This document shows positions 40,461 to 48,716 of a stretch of 64,000 nt of DNA, piece by piece. Every line of letters begins with the position of its first letter. Positions within the stretch are counted from its first letter, which is position 1. The DNA is taken from positions 1,054,001-1,118,000 of the forward strand of contig JADJPM010000001.1 of the NCBI GenBank assembly GCA_016713245.1, written 5' to 3'. A program made the position numbers and the translations under genes. This DNA comes from Verrucomicrobiaceae bacterium. GTDB taxonomy: Bacteria; Verrucomicrobiota; Verrucomicrobiia; Verrucomicrobiales; Verrucomicrobiaceae. The notes under the pieces are model-generated. The model ran no database searches, had not been told where the DNA came from, and worked only from the letters and a program-made list of their open reading frames with translations.

Positions 40461-41615
40461 ATGAACCCGATCCACGAGACCCGCCTGAAACTCCGTCGCG
40501 AACTCGAAGCGCCGCCTGCGCTGAGAAAATTTGGCAGCGGCTGGATCAGCGGCGTGCTCGGCATGATGCTGGGCCTCGCAGCGCTAGGTGCGGTGATCAT
40601 GATGCGCTTCCCCGGGGTTTTCGTGATGAAGGAAAGCGCCGCGCTGGTGGCTCATCCGGGTTTTCGCACGGGCATGATGGTGCTCATGGTGCTGGCCTTC
40701 CTGTTTGCGATGCTGAGCCTGCTTTTGCGCCCCAGCAAGGTGCTGGGCATGACCGGCATGGTGGCAGTGCTCATCGCGGTGACTCTCGGCGGCTCGCAAG
40801 CACAGGCCGTGGCGCCGGACATGACGCCCCTCTACTTCGGGCTCGATTTCTTTGTGCTGCGTCTCCTGTTCACCGGCTTCCTCTTCATTCCGCTGGAGAC
40901 GATTTTCCCGCATCGCGAGGAGCAGGGCATCTTCCGCTACGAGTGGCGTGAGGACCTCTTCTACTACCTCGTGAGCAGCATGATGGTGCAGGTACTCACT
41001 TGGCTGAGCTTCATGCCAGCGCAGACCTTGTTCGCTATCACGTCGTGGACCGAATTCCGCGCCTGGGTGGCTGCGTTGCCTTTCGCGGTGCAATTCATCG
41101 CCATCATGTTTTTGACGGATCTGGTGCAGTACTGGGTGCATCGCCTGTTTCACCGGATCCCGGCCCTGTGGCGCTTTCACGCGGTGCATCACTCCGCGCA
41201 GGCGATGGATTGGATCGCCGGAGCGCGGATGCATTTCTTTGAAATCCTCGCGCTGCGCAGCACCACCGTGATTCCGATGATCGTGCTCGGCTTTAGCCAA
41301 GGGGCGGTGAACGCCTACATTCTCGTCGTGTACCTCTACGCCACCTTCGTGCATTCGAATCTCGGCTGGAAATTCGGCTTCCTCGAAAAGCTGCTCGTCA
41401 CGCCACGCTTCCACCACTGGCATCACGGCATCGAGAAAGAGGCCATCGACGTGAATTTCGCCGTCCACTTCCCCCTCTTCGACAAACTCTTCGGCACCCA
41501 CCACATGCCCGAAAACGGTCGCTGGCCTGAAGGCTACGGCATCGGTGGCCATCCCGTGCCCAAAGGCTACTGGCAGCAGTTTTTGCATCCGTTTAAGCGC
41601 AAAAAACAATCATGA
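40461..41615 (+). CDS. Sterol desaturase/fatty acid hydroxylase family protein
   Basis: A 384-residue membrane di-iron protein. Three or four helices precede the His boxes: HRLFHRIPALWRFHAVHHS, HSNLGWKFG and TPRFHHWHHG, with GTHH later. The histidine spacing is that of the sterol desaturase / alkylglycerol monooxygenase superfamily; hydroxylation or desaturation of a lipid is likely, substrate unknown. Its stop overlaps the serpin start by four bases (ATGA). Confidence 0.88.
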   Translation: MNPIHETRLKLRRELEAPPALRKFGSGWISGVLGMMLGLAALGAVIMMRFPGVFVMKESAALVAHPGFRTGMMVLMVLAFLFAMLSLLLRPSKVLGMTGMVAVLIAVTLGGSQAQAVAPDMTPLYFGLDFFVLRLLFTGFLFIPLETIFPHREEQGIFRYEWREDLFYYLVSSMMVQVLTWLSFMPAQTLFAITSWTEFRAWVAALPFAVQFIAIMFLTDLVQYWVHRLFHRIPALWRFHAVHHSAQAMDWIAGARMHFFEILALRSTTVIPMIVLGFSQGAVNAYILVVYLYATFVHSNLGWKFGFLEKLLVTPRFHHWHHGIEKEAIDVNFAVHFPLFDKLFGTHHMPENGRWPEGYGIGGHPVPKGYWQQFLHPFKRKKQS

Positions 41616-42802
41616 AGATCGCTGCCGTCCTCGTTCTGCTGCTCGCGACCTGCTGCCATGCTCAGGATGCCGCGACGCTTGCGGCTCGTGAGGCCAATCA
41701 GCATGCGTTTGAGCTTTTCCAGCTCTTCCGGCAGATGACGAAGGGCAATTTTTGCTTCTCACCCTACAGTGGCCATCGCGTGGCGGCGATGCTGGCAGAG
41801 GGAGCGAAGGGCGATACGCAAAAGGAGCTCCTCGCGATGGCTCATTTGGCTAGAGACATGACGGAGCGTGCCGCTCAGGCAGCAGCACTGCGGCAAGAAT
41901 TATCCAAAGCAGCCGGTAAGGGGCTTATCCTGGAAATAGCGAATTCGATCTGGATGCCGCAGAGCCACTCTTTTGATCCCGCATTTGTGTCCATGGCCCA
42001 GGAACAATTTGGAGCGGCGGCCCAAACTTTACCCGAAGACGATCCCACGAAGTCGGCGGCGATCGTGAACCGATGGATTCGAGACAGGACGCGTGGACGC
42101 ATCACCTCGCTCGTCGGGCCTGGAGTCTTCACCGGGGATGATCCGACCGCCCTCGTCATCAATGCTGTCTATTTGAAAGCGGCCTGGGAAAGCCCTTTCG
42201 AGTTCATTCGGACCAAACCCCGCAGCTTTACCCAAAGCTCAGGCAGCACGAGCCTTCTTTCCACGATGCAGCAAACCTCCGCGTTTGAGTATGGCGACTC
42301 CGAAGCCTGGCAATGTCTCGAACTGCCCTTTCTGAGTGGTGAGTTCAGCATGCGCTTCCTCCTTCCACGTCTTGAGGAAAACCGTCCGACCATTGAAAAG
42401 TCACTTTCGAGTGACACTTGGGACAAAGTGACCTCCGCGTTTACCAACTGCGATGTGAACGTCTTGCTGCCGCGTTTTGGATTCAGCACGCAACTCGACT
42501 TGAAAGGACTCTGGCAATATCTCGGAGCATCGAACGTCTTCGACAGGGACAAGTGCGACCTCACCAACATGATCGCCCAGCGCCCCTGCTGGACAAGGCA
42601 GATACTTCATGAGGCCACCATCGAAGTGAACGAGATCGGTGCCGAGGCCAGTGCTGCGACGGCAGCCGCGAATCCATTTGCTGCGGGAGAACCGCCGAAA
42701 CGCCGTCGCGTGAGCTTCATCGCCAACCACCCCTTCTTGTGGGTCATTCAGCATCGGCGGACGGGACTGATCCTGTTCATGGGCCGGTTTGCGGGAGAAT
42801 GA
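41612..42802 (+). CDS. Secreted serpin-type protease inhibitor
   Basis: A 396-residue serpin with signal peptide MKIAAVLVLLLATCCHA. GNFCFSPYSGHRVAAMLAEGAKGDTQKELL, IVNRWIRDRTRGRITSLV, ALVINAVYLKAAWESPF and FIANHPFLWVIQHRRTGLILFMGRF cover the fold from helix hA to strand s5B. The hinge EVNEIGAEASAATAAAN has the small-residue, Thr-containing pattern of inhibitory serpins, so it probably traps proteases; the reactive-loop stretch NPFAAG suggests elastase- or chymotrypsin-like targets (inference). Co-transcribed with a lipid hydroxylase-like gene. Confidence 0.92.
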   Translation: MKIAAVLVLLLATCCHAQDAATLAAREANQHAFELFQLFRQMTKGNFCFSPYSGHRVAAMLAEGAKGDTQKELLAMAHLARDMTERAAQAAALRQELSKAAGKGLILEIANSIWMPQSHSFDPAFVSMAQEQFGAAAQTLPEDDPTKSAAIVNRWIRDRTRGRITSLVGPGVFTGDDPTALVINAVYLKAAWESPFEFIRTKPRSFTQSSGSTSLLSTMQQTSAFEYGDSEAWQCLELPFLSGEFSMRFLLPRLEENRPTIEKSLSSDTWDKVTSAFTNCDVNVLLPRFGFSTQLDLKGLWQYLGASNVFDRDKCDLTNMIAQRPCWTRQILHEATIEVNEIGAEASAATAAANPFAAGEPPKRRRVSFIANHPFLWVIQHRRTGLILFMGRFAGE

Positions 42803-42845
42803 TGCTGGACTTGGCAGGTGGGTTTCGTTTTGAATGCCCGCCCGC

Positions 42846-44450
42846 ATGCACTGGACCCAAAACTACGATCCTCTTGGCCATCTGATTCTCTCCTCCCTGG
42901 TGGCGGCAGTGCCGGTGGTGGTGCTTCTGGGGTTGCTGGCGTTCTGGCATGTGCGGGCGCAGATGGCCGCGATGGCAGGGCTGATCGCGGCGCTGGGGAT
43001 CGCGATTTTCGTGTATCACATGCCTGCGCCGCTGGCGGGGATGGCGGCGTTGAATGGCGCGGTGTTTGGCTTGTTTCCCATAGGCTGGATCGTGCTCAAT
43101 GCGATGTTCGTGTACAACCTCTCGGTCGAGACAGGCCAGTTCGAGGTGCTGCAACGGCAGGTGGTGGGCTTTTCAAGTGACCGACGCATTCAAGCCCTGC
43201 TCATCGCGTTCAGCTTTGGTGCCTTCATTGAGGGCGCGGCGGGTTTTGGAGCCCCGGTGGCGATCACGGGGGCTCTCATGATTGGTTTAGGCTTCAAACC
43301 CCTCGAAGCGGCCAAGCTCGCTCTCATCGGCAACACGGCTCCAGTGGCCTTTGGTTCGCTCGGCACGCCATTGACGACTTTGGCGGAGATCACCGGGCTC
43401 GATCTGCTTTCGCTCAGCGCGATGGTGGGACGACAATTGCCCATCTTTTCGCTCATCGTGCCCTTCTGGCTGGTGGCGGCGCAGGTGGGATGGCGTGGCA
43501 TGCTGGGCGTCTGGCCCGCGTGTTTCGTCACGGGCGCGAGCTTTGGCGTGATGCAGTTCATCATGAGCAACTACCATGGCCCATGGCTGGTGGATCTCGT
43601 CAGCGCCGTGGTGGCGATGGTGGCGCTCGTGCTCTTCATGAAGGTGTGGAAGCCGCAGACCGAGGCGAAGAAGGTGCCTGCGACTCCCGGAGCCTGGAAG
43701 GCCTGGCTGCCGTGGATCTTCCTCACCGCGCTGGTTTTCATCTGGGGAATGCCTGCGGTGAAAGCCGGGCTCAACGGTCTCTTCAGCGCCGAGATCGAAG
43801 TGCCGATGCTGCACAAGGCCGTGGAGCGTGTCCCGCCCGTCGTCGTGCATGCGGAGGTCGAGAAAGCCGTGTTCAAACTCAACCTGCTCAGCGCTGCAGG
43901 CACCGCCGCGCTGCTGGCCGGCGTGCTCGCGGGTTTTTGCCTCGGCTTGAAGCCGGCGCATCTGCTGCGGCTCTATTTTCAGACCATCTGGAAGCTGCGC
44001 GTCTCGATGCTCACCATCTCGCTGATGCTCGCCCTGGGCTATGTGACGCGATACAGCGGCACGGACACGACGATGGGCCTCATGATGACCTCCACCGGCT
44101 GGTTGTTTCCCTTCTTCTCGCCGATCATCGGCTGGCTCGGCGTGGCCCTCACCGGCAGCGACACCTCTTCTAATGTGCTCTTTGGCAATCTCCAGCAGGT
44201 CACCGCAAATCAGCTTCATCTGTCGCCGATTCAAATGGCTTCGGCGAACAGCAGCGGCGGTGTGATGGGAAAAATGATCGACGCGCAGAGCATCGTCGTG
44301 GCCAGCGTGGCGACGGGCGGCCATCCCGAGAGCCCCGATGCAGGCACGGTGCTACGCAGCGTCTTCTGGCATAGCATCGCGCTGGCGCTGCTGATGGGAT
44401 TGCTCGTCATGGCGCAGGCCTACTGGCTGCCCTGGATGATCGTGAAGTGA
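42846..44450 (+). CDS. lldP: L-lactate permease family transporter
   Basis: A 534-residue transporter of the LctP family, moving lactate or glycolate with protons. MHWTQNYDPLGHLILSSLVAAVPVVVLLGLLAFWHVRAQMAA, GAFIEGAAGFGAPVAITGALMIGLGF, GNTAPVAFGSLGTPLTTLAEITGL and GSDTSSNVLFGNLQQVTANQLHLSPIQMASANSSGGVMGKMIDAQSIVVA are diagnostic. A start four codons upstream (42834) is possible. No lactate dehydrogenase genes are adjacent. Confidence 0.93.
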   Translation: MHWTQNYDPLGHLILSSLVAAVPVVVLLGLLAFWHVRAQMAAMAGLIAALGIAIFVYHMPAPLAGMAALNGAVFGLFPIGWIVLNAMFVYNLSVETGQFEVLQRQVVGFSSDRRIQALLIAFSFGAFIEGAAGFGAPVAITGALMIGLGFKPLEAAKLALIGNTAPVAFGSLGTPLTTLAEITGLDLLSLSAMVGRQLPIFSLIVPFWLVAAQVGWRGMLGVWPACFVTGASFGVMQFIMSNYHGPWLVDLVSAVVAMVALVLFMKVWKPQTEAKKVPATPGAWKAWLPWIFLTALVFIWGMPAVKAGLNGLFSAEIEVPMLHKAVERVPPVVVHAEVEKAVFKLNLLSAAGTAALLAGVLAGFCLGLKPAHLLRLYFQTIWKLRVSMLTISLMLALGYVTRYSGTDTTMGLMMTSTGWLFPFFSPIIGWLGVALTGSDTSSNVLFGNLQQVTANQLHLSPIQMASANSSGGVMGKMIDAQSIVVASVATGGHPESPDAGTVLRSVFWHSIALALLMGLLVMAQAYWLPWMIVK

Positions 44451-44456
44451 TCCCGA

Positions 44457-45098
44457 TTACTTCTTCGGCAGTGGCCCCGAAGGTTGATTGGGCTGAAAAG
44501 GTTTTACCTCAGGTGCAGCGACCGGCTTGGGCGCATCGGCGGGTCGCACGGTGGCCTGCGCCTTCTTCACGGCTTGAAACAGCAGGTTGTAATTGTGGCG
44601 GATCACCGCCGGGAACGACACGCGGCCAGGCTCGACGATTTTTTCGCGCAGCAGTTTGGACGAAAGGTCGGCCACGAGATCCGTGCCGATCTTCACCGCA
44701 CGATCCACATACGGCGCGGCCACGTTCGTCGAGGCGGCGGCGGTGCCTTTGATGAGATCACTGCTGATGGTGATGCCTTGCAGCGCGATGCTGCTCTGTG
44801 CCGCCACGATGGCTCCATCGGGCGAAATGGTGATCTCCAGGCTCGCGTGGTCATCGGAGGCCAAAAAGCCGCGCATGTGATCAATCCGAATGGAGGCAAA
44901 CAAACCGCCATCGGGTGAAGGAGAGACCTCCGGCTGATACGTGCGGTAGCTGGCACCGGAGAGTTCATACTCCATCGCACGACCTTTGAGTACCTTGGCA
45001 CCGTCGAGACTTTTGAGAAACGTCTCCGCATCGATTTCCACCGCCATCGTGGTCGTGGCAGCGAGCAGCAGGCTGGTGAGGCAGGCGCGGAGTTTCAT
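44457..45098 (-). CDS. Secreted hypothetical protein
   Basis: A 213-residue protein with signal peptide MKLRACLTSLLLAATTTMA. The mature part has an extended-strand look (AEYELSG-type strands: MEYELSGASYRTYQPEVSPSPDGGLFASIRIDHMRGFLASDDHASLEITISPDGAIVAAQSS) and ends in a Pro-rich tail (PDA-PKPVAAPEVKPFQPNQPSGPLPKK). Family unknown. It converges on the lactate permease gene and is divergent from the PQQ-propeller gene. Confidence 0.72.
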   Translation of the reverse strand: MKLRACLTSLLLAATTTMAVEIDAETFLKSLDGAKVLKGRAMEYELSGASYRTYQPEVSPSPDGGLFASIRIDHMRGFLASDDHASLEITISPDGAIVAAQSSIALQGITISSDLIKGTAAASTNVAAPYVDRAVKIGTDLVADLSSKLLREKIVEPGRVSFPAVIRHNYNLLFQAVKKAQATVRPADAPKPVAAPEVKPFQPNQPSGPLPKK

Positions 45099-45176
45099 CG
45101 TTGGACTTCATGCAGTCCAAAATGGGCGAGTTCAAGCCATGATATAGGCGGCGGCCCGGCCTCGTATGCCTCGCGC

Positions 45177-47474
45177 ATGAAATTCACCGCCGCGCTCTGC
45201 CTTCTCGCCTTCACACTCCATGCCGAGGACTGGGCGCAGTTCCGCGGACCCAATTCGAGCGGCATTTCCTCTTCGAAAGGACTGCCGCTGGAGTTCAGCG
45301 CGGACAAAAACATCGCGTGGAAGGCACGGCTCGGCGATGGCGTGGGCTCGGCGATCATCAAGGACGGCATCGTCTATGCCAGCGGCATGGCGGGGGACTC
45401 GAAGGCCGCGATGCATGCGTTTGATGCCGCAACCGGCGCTCCGAAATGGCGCACGGAGTTCGAAACGGGCACACTGCCGCGCATCACGCCACCGAACAGC
45501 CACGCGGCGGCCACGCCGGCGACGGATGGCGAACGTGTGTACATCCACTTCAGCACCATCGGCCTGCTGGCCTTTGATTGCGCCACGGGCAAAGAAGCGT
45601 GGCGCTACTCGATGCCGCGTCCGGCTTATCTGATGGACTGGGGCGCGGCGTCCTCGCCCATCGTGCATGATGGCATGGTCATTTTTTGTCAGGACGATGA
45701 TCTCGCGCCCTTCCTCGTCGCCGTGGATGCCAAAACGGGCAAAGAGAAGTGGAAGACGCTGCGCAAAGACATGCTCGCCGGCTATGCGGTGCCGGTCATC
45801 TGCCAGGGCGACATCGTCGTGGCCGGCAGCGGCAAGATGAAGGGCTACGATCCCGCCACTGGCACGGAGAAATGGACCTGCAACACGCTGCTGCGCACCA
45901 TCATGGTCACGCCCGTCGTGCAGGACGACATCATCTACATCGCCGTGCAAAGCTATGGAGACAGCACCCGCACGCTGAAGCATGCGCTGCTCGAATGGCT
46001 CGACACCAATCAGGACAAAATCCTCGCCCGCGACGAGACGCCGAAGGAATTCCACGAGCGCTTCGATGCCTCCGACAAAAACAAAAACGGCCTCATTGAT
46101 GCCGACGAGATCGACACCGCCTTCCAAAGTCCCGACAACATGGCCGCCGGTGGAAACATCATCCAGGCCATCCGCGGTGGCGGCAGCGGCGATGTCACGA
46201 AGACGCATCTGCTCTGGTCGATCGATCCCAAAACGCCCTCGAACATCTCCAGCCCGCTCTTTTACAACGGCCGCCTCTACCTCGTGAAAAGCGGCGGCAT
46301 GTCGAGCTGCTACGACGCGAAGGACGGCAAGTCGCTCTGGGATCGCAGCCGCCTCGGCAACTTCGGCGACTACTTCGCCTCCGCTGTCGCCGCCGATGGC
46401 AAAGTGTATGTCGCCGGCAAAAACGGCTTCGTCGTCGTGCTCGAAGACGGCCCGCAGATGAAAGTGCTCGGCAAAAACGACCTCGGTGAAGAAATCATCG
46501 CCACACCGAGCATCGCCGATGGCCGCCTGTATGTCCGCACACGCGAAAACCTCTTCTGCATCGCGAATGGCGGCTCTGGCGCGGTTTTGGCGAAAGCGGA
46601 AACAAAGCCGCAAACGCTCGAACTCGCCTCGCGGCCTGTCAGCGGCTCCAAAGTGTGGAATGGCTACACCGGCGATGCCTTGGGCCAGGAATCGTGGAGC
46701 GATGAAGAACTCGAAAAGCGCCTGCAGCAGCTCAAAACGCTGAAGTACACCGCCGTAGCCGTGCCGAAGGCGATTTCGCCGTTTTCACCCATCCGCGTCG
46801 ATGGTGACACCGCAGGCCGCAAAGCCTTCGGCGGTGCCAAAACCTTCGACAACTCCGACGTGGCCGCCATCACGACCCGTTTCCGCGAAAAAGCCGCCAA
46901 GATGGGCTTCGAGATCATCGAGACCGATCCCGCGCCCGGCACCTTTTTGCCGCAGATGGAGTTCACCGATGAAAAATCCCTCAGCGACCTCATCACACCG
47001 ATGTGCGGCGAAGGTGTCGCCGAGCGCCTGTGGCTTGGCTTCCAAGAAATCGCCAAAGCGAACGCCTTGATCGAAAAACACGCTCCAAACCTCGGCAAGC
47101 CATCCCCCGACATGCTCACGCGGCACCTCGATACCAAAGAGTCGCTGCCCGAGTGGATCACTCAGCTCAAAACGCACTACCTCACCGCGATGAGCGAATT
47201 CTACCGCGCGAACACCCGCGCCCGCGAAGGCAGCCGCACGCTCACGCTTTACTACGCGAAGAAGCTCGAGTTCGCCTTCCACTTCGCGAGCTGCCTCGAA
47301 AACCTCTACAAAGCCCACGAAACCCGCGCCGAGTCCCTCGATGCCGCCGTCGAATCGATCTACAACGCCCTCAACTCCCTCGCCGACGCCGCACGTGATT
47401 CGAGTGATCGCGGGGCAATTGCGCTGCTTAATGAGCACGGCTACCGGCCACTACTGAAACTCCAAGCGAAGTGA
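45177..47474 (+). CDS. PQQ-type beta-propeller protein with embedded EF-hands and unknown C-terminal domain
   Basis: A 765-residue exported protein (signal peptide MKFTAALCLLAFTLHAE). The propeller runs over residues about 18-470 with tryptophan-docking repeats (AFDAATGAPKWRTEF, AFDCATGKEAWRYS, AVDAKTGKEKWKTL, GYDPATGTEKWTCN, YDAKDGKSLWDRS). Between blades, at about 275-310, lie two EF-hand loops (DTNQDKILARDE, DKNKNGLIDADE). The C-terminal 250 residues, from about 515, are a helical domain I cannot assign (WSDEELEKRLQQL, MEFTDEKSLSDLITPMCGEGVAERLWLGFQEIAKANALIEKH). An outer-membrane or periplasmic binding role is likely; no enzyme motif is evident. Confidence 0.8.
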   Translation: MKFTAALCLLAFTLHAEDWAQFRGPNSSGISSSKGLPLEFSADKNIAWKARLGDGVGSAIIKDGIVYASGMAGDSKAAMHAFDAATGAPKWRTEFETGTLPRITPPNSHAAATPATDGERVYIHFSTIGLLAFDCATGKEAWRYSMPRPAYLMDWGAASSPIVHDGMVIFCQDDDLAPFLVAVDAKTGKEKWKTLRKDMLAGYAVPVICQGDIVVAGSGKMKGYDPATGTEKWTCNTLLRTIMVTPVVQDDIIYIAVQSYGDSTRTLKHALLEWLDTNQDKILARDETPKEFHERFDASDKNKNGLIDADEIDTAFQSPDNMAAGGNIIQAIRGGGSGDVTKTHLLWSIDPKTPSNISSPLFYNGRLYLVKSGGMSSCYDAKDGKSLWDRSRLGNFGDYFASAVAADGKVYVAGKNGFVVVLEDGPQMKVLGKNDLGEEIIATPSIADGRLYVRTRENLFCIANGGSGAVLAKAETKPQTLELASRPVSGSKVWNGYTGDALGQESWSDEELEKRLQQLKTLKYTAVAVPKAISPFSPIRVDGDTAGRKAFGGAKTFDNSDVAAITTRFREKAAKMGFEIIETDPAPGTFLPQMEFTDEKSLSDLITPMCGEGVAERLWLGFQEIAKANALIEKHAPNLGKPSPDMLTRHLDTKESLPEWITQLKTHYLTAMSEFYRANTRAREGSRTLTLYYAKKLEFAFHFASCLENLYKAHETRAESLDAAVESIYNALNSLADAARDSSDRGAIALLNEHGYRPLLKLQAK

Positions 47475-47477
47475 TCT

Positions 47478-48377
47478 TCAGCGAGGACGACGTGTCTTGC
47501 TGAAGGCCGAGCGACCCTTGGGGCGTTCAGGCTTTTCCGTCCGTTTTGGACCTGCCGGGCGAGGGCGGCGTGCCGCGACCTTTTTGGCCGCCTTTTTGGC
47601 TCTGGAAGGCGCGAAGGTATCCGAATCGTCTTGGACGGCCGGTTTGCGAGCGGCGGCAGGACGGACACGTTCTCGAGGCGCGGCAGCGGTCTCTTTGAAG
47701 AAACGCTCCACATCAGCAGGCTTCAATTCTTTCCATCCACCGAGCTGGAGGCCGCGCAGTTGCAGCCAGCCGATGCGGATGCGGGTGAGACGCTCGACCT
47801 CGTAGCCGAGGTGATAAAACATGAGGCGGATCTGTCGCTTGAGGCCTTGCTTGAGCACGACGTGGGCCTTGGTGGGTTTTTCCAGCCAGGCGCGTTCGGC
47901 TCGGGCGTGTCCTTCCTCGGTCGGCATGCCTTTGATGAGCTTAGCGAGCACCTCGGGGTTCAGTGGTTGGTCCACGACCACTTCATATTCTTTTTCAGCG
48001 CCCATGCTGGGGTGCATGAGGCGATGGGAGAGGTCTCCGCGGTTCGTCATCAGGATGAGACCTTCACTCTCTTTGTCGAGGCGGCCCACATGATGCAGGT
48101 TTTGATACTTCAGCGGCAGGAGATCGTAGATCGTCATGCGCTCGTGGGTGTCACCATGCGAGCAAATATAGCCGCGGGGCTTGTTGATGGCGATGACGAT
48201 GGGCATCTCTGCCTGGACGGGTCTGCCATCCACCACGACTTTGTCCCCGGGGGACACCTGCGTGGCGAGGTTGGTAATGACGTGACCGTTGATGGAGACT
48301 CGCCCTTCGAGGACGATCTGCTCGGCTCCGCGTCGGGAGGCGACGCCGCACTGGCTGAGGTAGCGGTTTAGGCGCAC
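47478..48377 (-). CDS. RsuA/RluB-family rRNA pseudouridine synthase
   Basis: A 299-residue enzyme. N-terminal S4 RNA-binding domain (MRLNRYLSQCGVASRRGAEQIVLEGRVSINGHV), then the synthase core: AINKPRGYICSHGD, HHVGRLDKESEGLILMTNRGDL with catalytic Asp in GRLD, EKEYEVVVD and GLKRQIRLMFYHLGYEVERLTRIRIGWLQL. The basic, Ala/Lys/Arg-rich tail of about 80 residues is typical of RluB-like proteins that bind 23S rRNA. Whether it acts as RluB, RsuA or RluE is not certain. Confidence 0.9.
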   Translation of the reverse strand: MRLNRYLSQCGVASRRGAEQIVLEGRVSINGHVITNLATQVSPGDKVVVDGRPVQAEMPIVIAINKPRGYICSHGDTHERMTIYDLLPLKYQNLHHVGRLDKESEGLILMTNRGDLSHRLMHPSMGAEKEYEVVVDQPLNPEVLAKLIKGMPTEEGHARAERAWLEKPTKAHVVLKQGLKRQIRLMFYHLGYEVERLTRIRIGWLQLRGLQLGGWKELKPADVERFFKETAAAPRERVRPAAARKPAVQDDSDTFAPSRAKKAAKKVAARRPRPAGPKRTEKPERPKGRSAFSKTRRPR

Positions 48378-48432
48378 GAGAAAGCAGGGCTGGCGGGGTC
48401 AGGATCGCGCTGCCTGAGGCAGGCGCGAAAGC

Positions 48433-48585
48433 CTACTCCGACTTGGTCTTTGGCAGGTTGGTGGGAAGGCGGCCTTCCTTCCAAAGTCCACGGGACTTCA
48501 GGAGTTTGATGCGTTCGCCGCGTTTCAAAACGCTGCGCTTGGTGCCGACGGAGCCGGAGGTCTTGAGGCTGCGATGCTGTGACAT
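48433..48585 (-). CDS. Verrucomicrobia/Chlamydiae small basic protein
   Basis: A 50-residue protein, MSQHRSLKTSGSVGTKRSVL at the start and LPTNLPKTKSE at the end, with KRGERIKLLKSRGLWKEG between. It matches the small basic protein family (TIGR04137 as I remember it) found almost only in Verrucomicrobia and Chlamydiae, and so serves as the best lineage marker in the window. Its high charge suggests an RNA- or ribosome-associated role, unproven. The 130-base gap to the next gene shows nothing more than plain intergenic sequence. Confidence 0.85.
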   Translation of the reverse strand: MSQHRSLKTSGSVGTKRSVLKRGERIKLLKSRGLWKEGRLPTNLPKTKSE

Positions 48586-48716
48586 GACGGTGAACGGGGT
48601 AAGAAGGGGGGTGGGCTGAAAAAGGGCGCGGAGACTAACCGCGACCAGCTTGGACGCAAGGCTTTTGTTCCCCTCGGCCCTGACCCGCGAGTTCAAAGGA
48701 TGGCTGGAGAGCCTTT

